A stretch of DNA of 64,000 nt. Origin: Ascochyta rabiei (taxonomy: Eukaryota > Ascomycota > Dothideomycetes > Pleosporales > Didymellaceae). Made by a program: the position numbers and the translations under genes. The DNA lies in contig NC_082414.1 in the NCBI RefSeq assembly GCF_004011695.2, forward strand, positions 1,488,001 through 1,552,000. Reading direction: 5' to 3'. The notes under the pieces are model-generated. The model was not told the DNA's origin, did no database searches, and was given only the letters and a program-made list of their open reading frames with translations. Shown one piece after another: positions 36,440-47,711 of this stretch (position 1 is its first letter; each line of letters opens with the position of its first letter).

Positions 36440-37852
36440 TCACTTTCTCTGCCTCCCCCGGACTCTCGGCCTCAGTCCCTCATCCCAATCGACAAAAGTC
36501 TGGTGCTGATAATCCGGCATACACTTCACCTTCTCCGGTGGCTTGGTCTCCCACTCGATCCTCCCATCGTCTCTTTCGTTCGCAGCATGTCTCGCCACAT
36601 ACCCTCTGAGCGCCTTGATCTTCTTCGCTGCCTCATCACTATACTCCACATTCACACTCGGCACCACCGCGATCTTGCCATGTCCCTTCGCCCACATGTC
36701 TTTTGCAAACAGTTTCGGCTCGCCCTGGAAACATTCACCCGGTCCACGTGCCCTGAACCTGATGCGCCCCTCTAACAGCGGCTTCGCAGTGAACGTGGTG
36801 ACGCCGTTCCAGCATGCGAACACCTGTAAGGGCTTTGCAGCAGCAAGCCGTGTGCGCGCCTTGTCGTCATTCCAGAAAAGATTCCAGGCAAAGTCCCAGC
36901 TCCCATCTTCGGGGATTTTGAAGAATGAATCGCCCGTCATGCCGCGCGCGATCCAGACATCGTAAAATGTCGGATTTTCGCCCGCATACGTCCAGTCAAT
37001 GGCACATGTCTGATCGGCGCCTTGCCATCTCCGCTGGTGCAGGAGCTCCAGAATGTCTTCCATGCAGAGTGCAATGTCGTTAAGGAAGATTATGGTGGTG
37101 TCTGGATCGTAGTGCGCTGGATTAGCGAGAACGTCCTGCAAGGCGAGGTTCCGCAAACCTGCGAGGGCCTCGATGCGGTCCTCTCCTGGGGCCGTGGGAT
37201 TGACGTTGCTTGTTTGCAAGAAGTACGTCACACCGAGGGCTTCCAGGCTGGGACGAAGCTTGTCAAGGACTTCGAAGGTGCCGTCATTGGATCGACCTTC
37301 AACGATGGAAAGCACGCAGTTCTCTGGACCGAGAAACGTGATTGTTTCTACGATCGAACCGAGCAACCGTGGAAGCAGGTGGACGCATTGATGTAGATCG
37401 AGCGCGAAAAAGAACCTGGGATGCTGCAGGGCTTCAGAGTGTTCTGGTGGGTGCCCTAGGTAAGCATAGCGGTCAAGGTCCGGCTTTGGACACTCCAGGC
37501 GATCAGAAGTTGAATCTGATGAATTTAAGATGGCGTGGATATACGGTGATGCTTGCGCAAGCAGAGTGTCGTTGGCTTTCCTTGGCAGATCGGTTGGAGC
37601 TGTGGCAGACAGAATGGTAGGATGCACGCCACCCGATTCCTCTGATGATTGTAAGCTCTCCGCATTCAATGATACCAGAACAAAGGAATACCGACTCTCT
37701 GAAGGAGGATTGAGGTTTCCAGTGCTGATGGGCTGTGTCCGTAACACACGGTCGCCGTACCGGACGAACCCGAATCCAAGGATGAGAAGAAAAATGGCTG
37801 CAAGTAACGCGATGGTTTTGAGGAGGGATTGCAAGCTTCTTAGTTTAGCCAT
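36440..37852 (-). CDS. GT69-family alpha-1,3-mannosyltransferase (CMT1/CAP59-like)
   Basis: This is a 470-residue single-exon type II membrane protein. The ATG at 37852 (MAKLRSLQSLLK) is used because the frame upstream has only a GTG. A signal anchor lies at about residues 12-32 (IALLAAIFLLILGFGF). The luminal domain has the GT69 landmarks: HPRFFFALDLHQCVHLLPRL, then VLSIVEGRSNDGTFEVLD, IIFLNDIALCMEDILELL (acidic metal-binding area) and QTCAIDWTYAGENPTFYDVW, and a C-terminal ARGPGECFQGEPKLFAKD block. In Cryptococcus this family adds alpha-1,3-mannose to glycans and affects capsule. In other fungi the acceptor is unknown. It probably acts in the Golgi on wall or secreted glycans. Confidence 0.88.
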   Translation of the reverse strand: MAKLRSLQSLLKTIALLAAIFLLILGFGFVRYGDRVLRTQPISTGNLNPPSESRYSFVLVSLNAESLQSSEESGGVHPTILSATAPTDLPRKANDTLLAQASPYIHAILNSSDSTSDRLECPKPDLDRYAYLGHPPEHSEALQHPRFFFALDLHQCVHLLPRLLGSIVETITFLGPENCVLSIVEGRSNDGTFEVLDKLRPSLEALGVTYFLQTSNVNPTAPGEDRIEALAGLRNLALQDVLANPAHYDPDTTIIFLNDIALCMEDILELLHQRRWQGADQTCAIDWTYAGENPTFYDVWIARGMTGDSFFKIPEDGSWDFAWNLFWNDDKARTRLAAAKPLQVFACWNGVTTFTAKPLLEGRIRFRARGPGECFQGEPKLFAKDMWAKGHGKIAVVPSVNVEYSDEAAKKIKALRGYVARHAANERDDGRIEWETKPPEKVKCMPDYQHQTFVDWDEGLRPRVRGRQRK

Positions 37853-38232
37853 GGACACAGCTGAGGACCCAAATTGCCCAAAAATCCGTTAAATGTATGA
37901 GGGTACTCATAGAGAAAAATCGACGTGACTTCCAAGGTAAATGCAGACCCGAGCGCGACTGTGCCACTTGCTAGTGTTCATTGCGAAGCTCCACGCCCGC
38001 GAGCAAACACACCTGATCCACCAATCATCTTCAAGCACCGTTTCGCTAAACCCAAAAGATAAGCGGGCGCCTAGAGTACATATCACGTAGGGCTGTTTGC
38101 CAACAGTGTACGTGCGCGGACAGCTGCATAAAAATATTAATCTTACGTATCTTAAGATCTAGGAGGCTGCGGCGCAGTCAGGCGAACCAACACTACAATC
38201 ACTCATTTTAACGCTCGTTTGTACATAGAGAG

Positions 38233-39208
38233 ATGTTTCTCATATATTGTCTTTTCATCTTAGCATAACGACAGCTTCGCGTGCGAAAACATGTGGATAC
38301 AAGGACGGCAACCCTCAGAGCGCCCGAACAGCACAGTCTGGCTACGATTGCCGCTTGGATACTGTAAATGGATTATGGCGATTTTGTCCAACAACAGTGG
38401 TATCCGCGTGGTATTGTGGTCTAGCCGTAGTGTGCGTGGACAGTCATTCTTGCACCAAGGGTTGTGGCCGCTTCTCTGATCGAGCGGACATCACCACTTT
38501 CTCTTGGTCAGTAATTCCATAGTACATCAAATGACGGAAATGTCTATGAAAATAAGAATCATTAGCGAATAGTCACAGTTCTGTTCCACTGTGCTACTGA
38601 TCAATGGTCTTGATCAGTCCTTCGAGTACATTGCTTGCGGAGCAGAAGCTCGAACCGATAAGCTCTTCCCAGCTTTGAACACCGTGGAAGCAACAACGAC
38701 ACAGTCAAGTTCCATCTCTGTACTCAGCAGCTCTTTGACCAGCCCTGCCTCGCGACCGACAGCCACAGTCGTTGAAACCTCTTCCGTACTTGCATCGAGC
38801 TCCAGTTCTGTTGTGAGTTTCTCATCCATATCTTCGACTTCAGGCCCAATCCCTGCTTTATCTAAGCAAGAGCCAATGAACCTCGGAGCTATAGTGGGAG
38901 GAGTCATTAGAGGCCTTACCGTGATTTGCTTAACGGTTGTTGGAATTGTACTCATACGACGTAAGCATGGAGTTGAGGGAAAGGCGATGACACCTCCTGG
39001 CTGTACCAACCACGGCTGGAAAGAATTCGTGGACGATACTACACCGTATGCGCACAGTTCGGGAAATACAAAGGAGAGCGACCATTGGAGTAGCACTCAA
39101 GGTCCAATCGAAATGTACAGCGGGCACCACATCAACATGGAGCCCGTTGAGCTCTCGGCACAGGTGCATCATATGGACACTCCAAGGGGAACCATACAAG
39201 GATTATAA
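38233..39208 (+). pseudogene. Ser/Thr-rich single-pass membrane protein, apparently broken in the signal peptide
   Basis: The body is join(about 38257..38510, 38579..39208). Exon 1 encodes a Cys-rich ectodomain (TCGYKDGNPQSARTAQSGYD, LWRFCPTTVVSAWYCG, SHSCTKGCG). An intron GTAATT...CACAG leads to FCSTVLLINGLDQSFEYIAC, a Ser/Thr-rich stalk, one transmembrane helix (LTVICLTVVGIVLIRRKHG) and a cytosolic tail ending IQGL. This layout is common in fungal sensor-like surface proteins of unknown function. A signal peptide MFLIYCLFILA starts at 38233 but runs into a stop, two bases out of frame with the ectodomain, and the second-exon frame has no ATG of its own near its start. Either two bases were gained here or a separate first exon was missed. 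Confidence 0.6.
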
Positions 39209-39639
39209 TAGAGAGAATTCAACTGACTTTTGCTAAGATAGAGCATCTGCATCTTTTGCATTGAACTGTCCCGTTCGAGATGCAAGGTGCTATACTGAAC
39301 AGCGGCTTGTTAACAAAATACCTGCCGCAGTCTTATAGTTTAGGATTCCAGCACGAATTAATTGTTTGTGGATGGATTTTTTCTCTCGCAGTCTATAAGT
39401 TCTGCGCAACTATAGGACTCAACAGATGTATTCTTCTGGTTGAGCTGGCGATTATTGTAGTAGTGCTCGGGGTAAATAGGCTGCACCGTTTTGGACCCAA
39501 GCATACTCAGAACCTTTTTCGAGCTGAGTCCCATTATAACGTTTGTCGCCACAGCAGCGTCCACACTGTTTCTCATTTCCAGCCCTTAGTCATTTGTTAT
39601 TTGGGATCAATAGACCATCTCGTCCGTCCCCAAATTCCG

Positions 39640-40770
39640 AAAGTATCTCGGCGACCAAAGCCTTGGCCTGCATGGTCATCTTCCCAGTATTCCAACAGCT
39701 CGTTTCCATAACTTCCCACCCCAATGTCTTTGAAGAGAGTATACAATTTAGTGTCTTGGCGCCACTCTGCAACTGGCCACTATATCTGAGATCTGTCCGC
39801 ATTGTTTTCGCCAGGATGATTTGTAAAGGCCTGAATGCCTGGTTTCGTGTATGCTTCCCCAAGCCAGCTTTTCGTCTGGGAACTTGGTCACCTGAGTGGT
39901 GTCGAAGTCTTCGTACACATCAGAGGTAGGGGGCCACTGGATGCTGAGTGTTGACCATAATATGAACTTCTTCAGTGATGGCATTGATGCCGCAGCTTTG
40001 GCAAAAGAAGAAAGAAATGGTGTAATTTCTCCACTGGGACATGTCCGGAACGTGAAATTAACGCGATCATGTAGCCAGCTCCAACCTAGCTCTCCAGCGA
40101 AATCGACGTCATCGTAATCTTGACTGGTAAGTGGCGGATATGAGCGGTCTGATATCATTTTATGTCCTTGTGTAGCGCCCGGGCCAGGTAGACCATGAAA
40201 GTACCAAGAGCCTGAAGAGGTAGACATGTGGAACAAAACGCTGAGCGTTTCTAGATTCGGTCAGACAGGTGTGGTACCGTCTAGGGGCCAAAACAAGGCC
40301 TTATTTGCGACCAATCGCAGACTCAAAGTACAAAGCTGGTAAGAAAGGAGACGCTAGCTGGAGCTAAACAGGTCATATGGTGCTGGCGAGGTAAGGTTGG
40401 GCAATGCCGAACGCTGGTCAATGCACTCAACCCAATTGGAAGGGTATAGAAAATCCAAATGGATGTGTTTCAGAAGCGGAAGCACATTATTTATACGTTC
40501 AAGGCCTTTGCCGAAGTTGTGTCGCGAATTTTGTCGAGGACCTATCCAATACCTCGTGATAGCCTTCAAGGCATTTTGTGTAAAATCTTTGTACCATTTG
40601 TCGCCCCCAAGTTTGCATCGGTTTAACTCTAGATTTCGGAACTTTTTGGCAATGTCAAGAATGACTCGAAGACCTGATTTCTGCAGCACCATGTCAGCAG
40701 GTCCGTTGTCGTAGAGCTGGCGTTTTGAAGATTTGACGGTCAAAGTATGTACGCAGCCGAGGCTGGACAA
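39640..40770 (-). pseudogene. Decayed F-box-like gene
   Basis: Three minus-strand pieces in different frames line up as one protein: 40770-40354 (LELNRCKLGGDKWYKDFTQN, LLKHIHLDFLYP), 40236-39748 (DRVNFTFRTCPSGEITPFL, MPSLKKFILWSTLSIQWPP, VTKFPDEKLAWGSIHE) and about 39862-39640 (QLQSGAKTLNCILSSKTLGW). Patterns such as 'PSLKKFILWS-L' and 'EDFD...DEKLAWG' are typical of the C-terminal half of fungal F-box-like leucine-rich proteins. Frame changes between the pieces and the lack of splice signals that would join them indicate frameshifts. The N-terminal F-box is missing or lies in lost sequence. Confidence 0.6.
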
Positions 40771-41420
40771 TACAGAGGGCGCAAGAAGATGGACGCACTA
40801 GCTAACGAACATTTGATGATAGCAACCCAGCTCCTAGTCAATTGCTTGTGTGGGCTCATATGTCGTGAGGTGGATCCCGAGCCGAGCGCCCGTGGACCGC
40901 CTTTAAAACCTCAAACACGGTTCGGATTTGATGTGTGAATTGTTCGCCTATATCCCTCAGATCGACTGCACTGTCACATCATTTCCATTCCGCGTGCTTA
41001 TAACGGGCAGAGATGGTTGTGATCAACCTGGGCGAGTGCTGTACCCCACCATTGCGCATCTCTCTCATCTCAACCTACAATGGCTCAATGCAGTGCTGTT
41101 ACATTGGCTTGAGACAATTTAGTCATCCAGCTTGATATCTCCTGTCTTGATTCTTTACTCACCCTGTGCAAACGCAGAGCTGCCGTTACCTATAGCTTGT
41201 CTAAACGAGCGATCCGCCGCCAACGTGCAGCTAAGCTCCTACTCAGAATCAGGATTAGACAAACGCAAACAAGGCGATAGACGTGTGTATATAAGACGCA
41301 CCTACCTCCTACTGTGTGCTCTCCAGGTCGTTCAGGCGCTCCTCCCCACGTTAGGGCTGACTTCTTCAAAATTGCGCATTTCTAACGCAAACCACATCAA
41401 CTCCAATCAATTCATCATTG
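40771..41420. other. Region without a recognisable gene
   Basis: No intact gene. It may include the lost 5' part of the decayed minus-strand F-box-like gene. Confidence 0.4.
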
Positions 41421-41685
41421 ATGGCCTCTTCGGTCCCTAGCAATAATTCACCATCTTCTCTGAAGGACAGCTCGTCAACCTTAAATCCACGAAGCAAACC
41501 TATAGATGACCTCCTAGCTTGGTCTGCCGCGCACAGAAATGGCCCACCACGGAGGGCCGATCCGGATCACCATGAAAGACGGCGTTCTGACTGAGTATGG
41601 AAATAAGGTAGAGCAGGAGCGGCTGGCTCAGTTAGCTGCTAATAACAAGGACGGTGGAGGGAAGGAAGCAGAGTCTTCCTCTTGA
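41421..41685 (+). other. Two overlapping short ORFs, possibly a small frameshifted protein
   Basis: From ATG 41421 a Ser/Pro-rich frame (MASSVPSNNSPSSLKD) runs about 55 codons to a TGA. From ATG 41539, in another frame, a 48-codon ORF (MAHHGGPIRITMKDGVLTEY ... AESSS) runs to 41685. Both read like real protein and overlap by about 50 bp. They may be two separate short ORFs, or one small protein split by an indel. I have no family for either. Confidence 0.3.
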
Positions 41686-41879
41686 ACAACCAATGTGACC
41701 GAGAGTTGCATAGCTAACTCTATTACACGGGATGTTATCTACACATGTAGCTTACGAATCCGCGAATTGCGTGCACGGACACGGTACCGGTGCCGAAGAT
41801 TTGCTCGAAGACCAACTTTCAGAGGAGGCCTGCAGCCGGTTCATGCCCGCCACCATCCGTTCTGTCTGCGGCAGGAAAT

Positions 41880-42010
41880 GGACTCAACCCCACAAGAGCT
41901 GGTTGTGCATATCAGCAGCTATCTGGACTACACTTTGCTTTAGAGAACGTGTCCAAGTTCGCGTCGGTCTATAGCGGCCGATGTGCTCGCTATCTTCCAG
42001 GATGATCCCG
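41880..42010 (+). pseudogene. F-box fragment
   Basis: The frame MDSTPQELVVHISSYLDYTL matches the start of fungal F-box-like proteins, but stops a few codons later (TAG at about 41942). The downstream sequence continues with similarity in another frame for a short distance only. It is too short to be functional and joins the neighbouring decayed F-box material. Confidence 0.5.
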
Positions 42011-42728
42011 TGGAGAACAATACGAGTGTTGTGCGAAATACCAGCCACAGCCAATCAGCATGCAGCATGGACTTTCGTCACACTTGGCTGCGACTTTCAG
42101 ATCAGCTACCGATGATCACAACACCACAAAAACTATACACGAATGAGTAATACATAGTGCACCCAAAAGAAAGTACTCGCGCTGCGTCAATTTTAACAAA
42201 TGCCGACACAGTAACGATGGTTACACTGATGAACACAATTTAAACCACAGCTATGTACCAAGTATCGAAAACCCTCCCATTGATATTGCTTCCCTTCTGA
42301 GTCTACTGTAACATACTAAAACAGTCGGATAAGGGGACAGCAGCGACTGCACAAGCTTGGCGTCTCTCTATCCATCAATCATAGAGAATCTCGGTATAGG
42401 ATTGGCAACGCTTCGACACCACAGTACTCGGCATGTGGGGAAGCCTTGCCGTCCATCAGCCCCGAGGATCAGAGCCTGGAGATAATTGCGGGGTCAGCCG
42501 GAGGCGGTCGGAACATGGGTAAGAGCCAACTAGAGATGCATCGCAAGGCATGGCGTTTTCCCTTGAGATTGATGTATTTTGCATGTTCCCCACGCAGACT
42601 CTGGGTTTCCTCCACTACCTAAATGCCCGTAAAAGCACCACCTGGCATCTGATTCCATATCTAACAGCCTCTCCAAACCTGAAGGTCGTAGTGCCTCACT
42701 CGAGTATCGCCTGCTGTCATTTATCGCG
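42011..42728. promoter_or_regulatory. Upstream region of the BVMO gene
   Basis: No gene is seen. A TGCGGGG element lies at 42487-42493 next to a CGGAGGCGG triplet-like sequence. The same core recurs upstream of the MFS and maleylacetate reductase genes. GCGGGG fits the CreA consensus SYGGRG. Confidence 0.4.
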
Positions 42729-44771
42729 ATGGGCGATAGTAGCTCTCGAACAGGGTCCTTCACCATCAAGGATGAGCCTATTGAGAACCAGCGCCCGATG
42801 AGGGTGGTTGTTATTGGTGCAGGCTTCTCCGGTATTTACACCACGATAAGACTCTCTCAACGGCTCCGAAATGTTTCTATCCAGGTATACGAGCAGAATG
42901 AGGAAGTTTCCGGCGTGTGGTGGGTCCAGTAGCATCCCATTGCAAGTTTGACGCAATATTGACTGTGAGTTCCAGGTGGATGAACAGATATCCTGGTCTA
43001 GCTTGCGACATCCCCTGTACGTAGCTTTAGAGCCGAGTAACAAAATAGGAGGTCTACTGACATGAGTTCACCAACAGCCTACTCTTACCAGTTCTCCTTC
43101 GCTCCTAGCCCATACTGGTCTTCACTGTACGCGCCCGGGCCCGAGATCCGGAGGTACATGCAAGATGTTGCGATGAAGTATGGAGCAATGCGCTTTATCA
43201 AGGTGTCTCACGCTGTCCAGTCCTGTACTTGGGACGAGATTCGGCGGAAGTGGTTCGTATTGCCCAGGATGATGGTCCGACATTACAAAATGTAGAACAC
43301 TGACAGGTCTACCGTGAAGGAATGTTGAGATCAAGAACCTCAAAACAGGCGAAATCATAGAGGACACGGCCGATGTTGTTGTAACTGCCAAGGGTGACCT
43401 CAACCAGATCAAGTGGCCCAAGATCAAGAACTTGGAAACTTACCAGGGAAAACTCATGCACTCGGGCGCATGGGATGACAAGTACGTCCAAACCCATTGA
43501 CTACTGACTGAGCCAATACTCATTATTACAGCGTACGTCTCACAAACAAACGGATCGGCGTCATTGGCAATGGGTCCAGCGCGATTCAGATAGTCCCGAC
43601 GATTCAAAAAATGGAAGGTACCAAGGTCTGGAACTTCGCACGAAGTCCAACTTGGGTATCAACTTCCTTTGGTGATACTGCTATGATCCAGCTCGGGCTG
43701 GATCCGCGCGAGACTAAGTGTAAGCACCTCCGCTGTTCTTTTTGTGTGTCCATTTCGGCATTAGCTGACTGTGTCTTGTCGCTAGTTTCCCGTAGCCAAC
43801 AGGAACACATGGCTAAACATCCCGATCACTTCCACAAGATGCGTAAGATTCTCGAGAAAGAGGCCAGCAGCAAGCACCTATTCACGCTTAAGAACTCGCA
43901 AAGTCAGGAGACCGCTCTCGTCAAGTTCCAGGAGCACATGAGACAGCGCCTGGCAGGCCGCCCCGACTTGTTCGAAGCGATCATTCCCACCTTTGCGCCG
44001 GGCTGCCGCCGCCTCACTCCTGGTCCCGGATACCTCGAGTCTCTCCAGCAGGATAACGTGACGTTCTGTAAAACGGCCATCCAAGAATTCAACAGCACAG
44101 GTCTTAAACTCGAGACTGGGGAGCAGATTGATCTCGATGTTATCATCTGTGCCACTGGCTACGATGTTCAGGCGCCCCCGACCTTCACGGTGAAGGGGCG
44201 TAACGGCAAGACACTCGAGGAAAGATGGAAGCCTATACCCGAGTCCTACCTGGCGATTACAGTGGATCAATTTCCCAACTTTTTCATGATCGGTGGGCCA
44301 AACTCAAACCTTGGGGCTGGTAGTCTCCTCAGCGTGTTTGAAGCACAAGGAGACTACGCCACTAAGATCATTAGAAAGCTACAGAAAGAAAGCTACGAAA
44401 CTTTCGAAGTACGGCCCGAACGCGTAGCCGATTTCAGCAACTACATTGACGAATATTTCAAGCTGACCGTCTATACGGACGAGTGTTCGTCGTGGTATCG
44501 CGCGCACAGCAATAGCAATAGGATCGTTGCCCTTTGGCCTGGTTCAGCGTTGCATTGTCTTGAGACCCTGAGGTCACCTCGTTGGGAAGACTACATTTGG
44601 AAGTCTGCGGAGCCTTCGGGCAATCTGCTGCGTTGGCTGGGTAACGGTAACACTTTGGTTCTAAGCAAGGGCGACCCGTCGTGGTTCTTAGAGGAGAGGT
44701 ACTTGGACGTGCCGAAGGAAGGGAAGCCCGAGGAAACAGAGACCTATCAGCAGCGCCCATTCTCGCATTAG
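42729..44771 (+). CDS. Baeyer-Villiger flavin monooxygenase
   Basis: The model is join(42729..42919, 42976..43016, 43078..43252, 43320..43481, 43532..43719, 43786..44771), 580 residues with all phases consistent. Two Rossmann motifs are present: GAGFSG for FAD (30-35) and GNGSSA for NADPH (202-207). Between them lies YQGKLMHSGAWD (177-188), matching the BVMO fingerprint FxGxxxHxxxW(P/D), with Tyr for Phe. WWMNRYPGLACDIP and YQFSFAPSPYWSSLYAPGPE are also typical of fungal BVMOs. CATGY occurs in the C-terminal half. Such enzymes insert oxygen next to a ketone to give an ester or lactone. The fourth exon joins at AAGTG|GAATGTTGAG, with the weak donor GTTCGT. Neighbours suggest an aryl ketone such as 4-hydroxyacetophenone as substrate, which is inference. 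Confidence 0.88.
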
Positions 44772-45339
44772 ATATGTTTTAGTCCAAGATTCAGGCTCGT
44801 CCATGTCTGCCAAAGTAAAATTTCATCATTTTGTTCTACGACTGCAATACGAAAAAGCTCTTTTTCTTAATCAAGCAGTGTTCGGAGAAGTGCGATTATC
44901 CACAGATAACTCTACTGGTTGTCAAGTGGCGGGATGACTAGATTGGCCGTGAGACGATTGCTAGAGATGGGGCTACCGGTAGTGTCCGGTACTTCCGTTC
45001 ATATAACTATCCCCCGCATCCCCGCATCCCCTCACTACTACTATATCTCTCTAATGTATCAGTGCGGGGGTGGGGCTAGGTATGATGAACCGACTTGGCG
45101 AGCTGCAGTCGTAACCACCTTGACCATGGGCTACTCATAGGTTACGCAAGCGCCAAGGCTTACTGTGTAGAACTCCTATGTAAGACTTGGATAATCAGCC
45201 GCATCAGCACCGCCGCGACAGTGGTGGCAAAGTCCCAGCATTTCTCGCATCTTTCGAGAAACAAAGGCAACCTGGGCCCAACTGTTGGCCATTGTAACAT
45301 ATCACTTTTGTACTGTTGATAGACACATACTCTGCTTCA
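44772..45339. promoter_or_regulatory. BVMO-MFS intergenic region with repeated GC box
   Basis: This is a 568-bp stretch upstream of the MFS gene. CCCCCGCATCCCCGCATCCCC (45011-45031) holds two copies of the reverse complement of GGATGCGGGG, and TGCGGGG occurs again at 45063-45069. These match the element upstream of maleylacetate reductase (56370-56379). Confidence 0.45.
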
Positions 45340-47340
45340 ATGGCCAGGGACATTGAACACCCTCAGCATCTAGGAGAAAATTTTCATGCGCTCGTCGGGG
45401 TTGAGGATGATCCTCATCGCGCAGCGCTCGCGGACAACCCCGAGCACATTGCCGTTAACTCTAGGGTTTGGATTGCCATCTTGGTAAGAGTTTCTTCTGA
45501 AACACTAGGTCTAATGCCTGGGTAACTACGACTGACATCCGGCAGTGCATGGCTATTTCGTTCGGCCCTGCTGTCGCTCTCGGCTTCACCTGCATTTCCT
45601 CCATTGTTGTCCCGGTCAGCAATGTCCTTGGAGCAGACGTCGATTATGCTTGGATCGTCGGCGCTTGGTCTCTGGCATCAGCATGCTCCTTCTCACTCGC
45701 TGGGCCTCTAAGCGATATCTTCGGCCGCAGGGAACTCATTCTCGCAGGCCAGTTTGTCGTTACGATCGGCTGCATCGTGTCAGGAGTCGGGAAGAACGTG
45801 GCAACCCTGGTTGCGGGCGAGACCCTCATCGGCCTAGGTACCGGCTTCGTTTTCGTCTCGTACGCTGGCGTTCCGGAGATGCTGCCAAACAAGTGGCGTG
45901 CCGTGGGCGTAGGAATCCTAGAGGGCGGCGTCATGGTTCCGTGGTATGTTCAGACTCGACCCCCCTTGAAGCACATGACTATTGCAGTACTCCTTGACAT
46001 CAAACCTGATCAGCGCATATGGAGTCAATACGAGCTAACATATGATCCAACTTGGTAGGGGAATGGCTGGTGCTCTCTTCGCGGCTGTAATGTTAAAGAA
46101 GGCCTCGTGGCGCTGGCTCTTTTATATTGGCGCAATTGTCGAGGCTCTCGCTCTTATCGGAACAGCCGCCTTCTACTGGCCGACATCTAGACCCCGAGGT
46201 GACTTCGACAAGTCACGATGGCAGCAACTCCAGGAGATCGACTGGATTGGCCTAAGCATGTTCACTCTCGGCCTGGCGACCGTTCTCGTTGGTCTGACCT
46301 GGGGCGGCAGCCCGGACCACCCCTGGGACAGCGCGAGTACCCTTGTTCCAATCTTCATCGGATTAGCAGTTGTGAGCCTTGCCTTCGTCTATGACTTCAA
46401 GGTCGCTACGTCTCCGCTCTTTCCCTCGAAGCTGTTCAAGATGTGGCGCGGCTTTGTCGTACTACTCATCGGACTATTCGTCTCGGGCATGAATTTCAAC
46501 GCCATGTCTGCTCTCTTGCCACAGGGATCTCTCTACATGTTCACTACCAACAATATTGAGGTCGGGCTGCTCTCGCTCCCATTGAATGTCGTTACCACTT
46601 TTGCGGGTTCCGTCATCCCCATTCTCGCGCATAAAATCGGACATGTTAAATGGCTCTACGTGGCCGGCATGGCCTTGCAAGCCATCTTCATCGGCGCCAG
46701 TGCCAGTGCCGTCAACCCCAATAATAAATGGGCTTGGGCTTTTGTTCCTGCCTTTGGTGTCCCCATGTTCGTCATGGTCACCATTCTAGGCTACGCCATT
46801 GCCAGTCTTCACGTTCCACACTCACGACTTGGCGTGGCTATGGGACTGCTAGGCACATTTCGCTCGGCTGGTGGTGCCGTTGGAAACGCCATCTACAACA
46901 CAGTCTTCCAGGACAGGTTCCGCAAGTACGCCGCGCAGGAGATCCCAAAAGCAGCTCTAGCCAGTGGACTGAACGCTGCCGATCTTGGAACCATTATCCC
47001 AGGAGCTATCGCCTACAATCTTGGCGTTCCGCATTCCCTCGACGGCATTCAAGGCATGACCCCTGCGATTGAGATGACCCTCCGCACGGCAGTGCGTCTT
47101 GCATATGGCCGTGCGTTTCAAATCGTTTTCTACGTTACGATCCCGTTCGGCGTATTCGCTCTAATCTGCTCCTTTTGGATTGAAGATCCTGTACCTTACA
47201 TGACGAACCATGTCCAGTCAGCCATGAATCGCAACGCCGAAGTAAAGCTTCATGCGAAGGATATCTCCACAGAAGAAAGAATCGAGGACGTAAATATGGA
47301 CACTATCCGTGAACCCAAGACTATCGATGGATCCGACTGA
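45340..47340 (+). CDS. MFS transporter, 14-TM TRI12-like family
   Basis: The model is join(45340..45483, 45546..45943, 46059..47340), 607 residues. Exon 1 encodes an acidic cytosolic N-terminus (MARDIEHPQHLGENFH) and the start of TM1. The signature loop GPLSDIFGRRELILAGQ lies between TM2 and TM3, and the DHA2-like run SASCSFSL/LIGLGTGFVFVSYAGVPEML follows. The third exon starts GMAGALFAAVMLKKASWRWL and continues with about ten more helices, then a charged tail ending TIDGSD. TRI12-like carriers move drugs, toxins, siderophores or aromatic compounds across the plasma membrane by proton exchange. Its place beside catabolic enzymes favours uptake or efflux of the aromatic substrate. Intron 2 (115 nt) has a CTAAC branch point. 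Confidence 0.88.
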
Positions 47341-47711
47341 GATTTCGTTTGGTCAAAATCACTTTGAGAGAAAACAGGACTGTTCGTTAAAGATTAAAAC
47401 CTTAATGGGGATTGAGATTTTGGGTCAACAAGTTGAATAGCATCAGGACAATCAAAGTCAGCTTTGTCTACATACCGATGCTTCCGAGAGTAAATCTTCA
47501 AGACGTCCAGTTAGGTTCTACGAACTACATCTGTTTCTGGGTAACACCGGCGGTCAGTCTCTTGAGACAGAAAATTCCAACGAGTAGAAGTCTTGTGGAT
47601 TAATCCGTTTGTCTGATGTAAACTCATTCGAAACAAGGCTAAGATCCTATGCTATGCGACATTGATATACGCCCCTCGAAATCACTACATGCAATGAACC
47701 ATGAGAAGCTA
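47341..47711. other. Convergent intergenic region, no gene seen
   Basis: This is a 371-bp stretch between the stop codons of the MFS gene and the lyase gene. No feature was recognised. Confidence 0.5.

Noticed and set aside
43253..43319. Frameshift in the BVMO at 43253
   Set aside because: A 67-nt intron with donor GTTCGT and acceptor GTGAAG restores KWNVEIKNL in phase, so a lesion is not needed, although the donor is weak.
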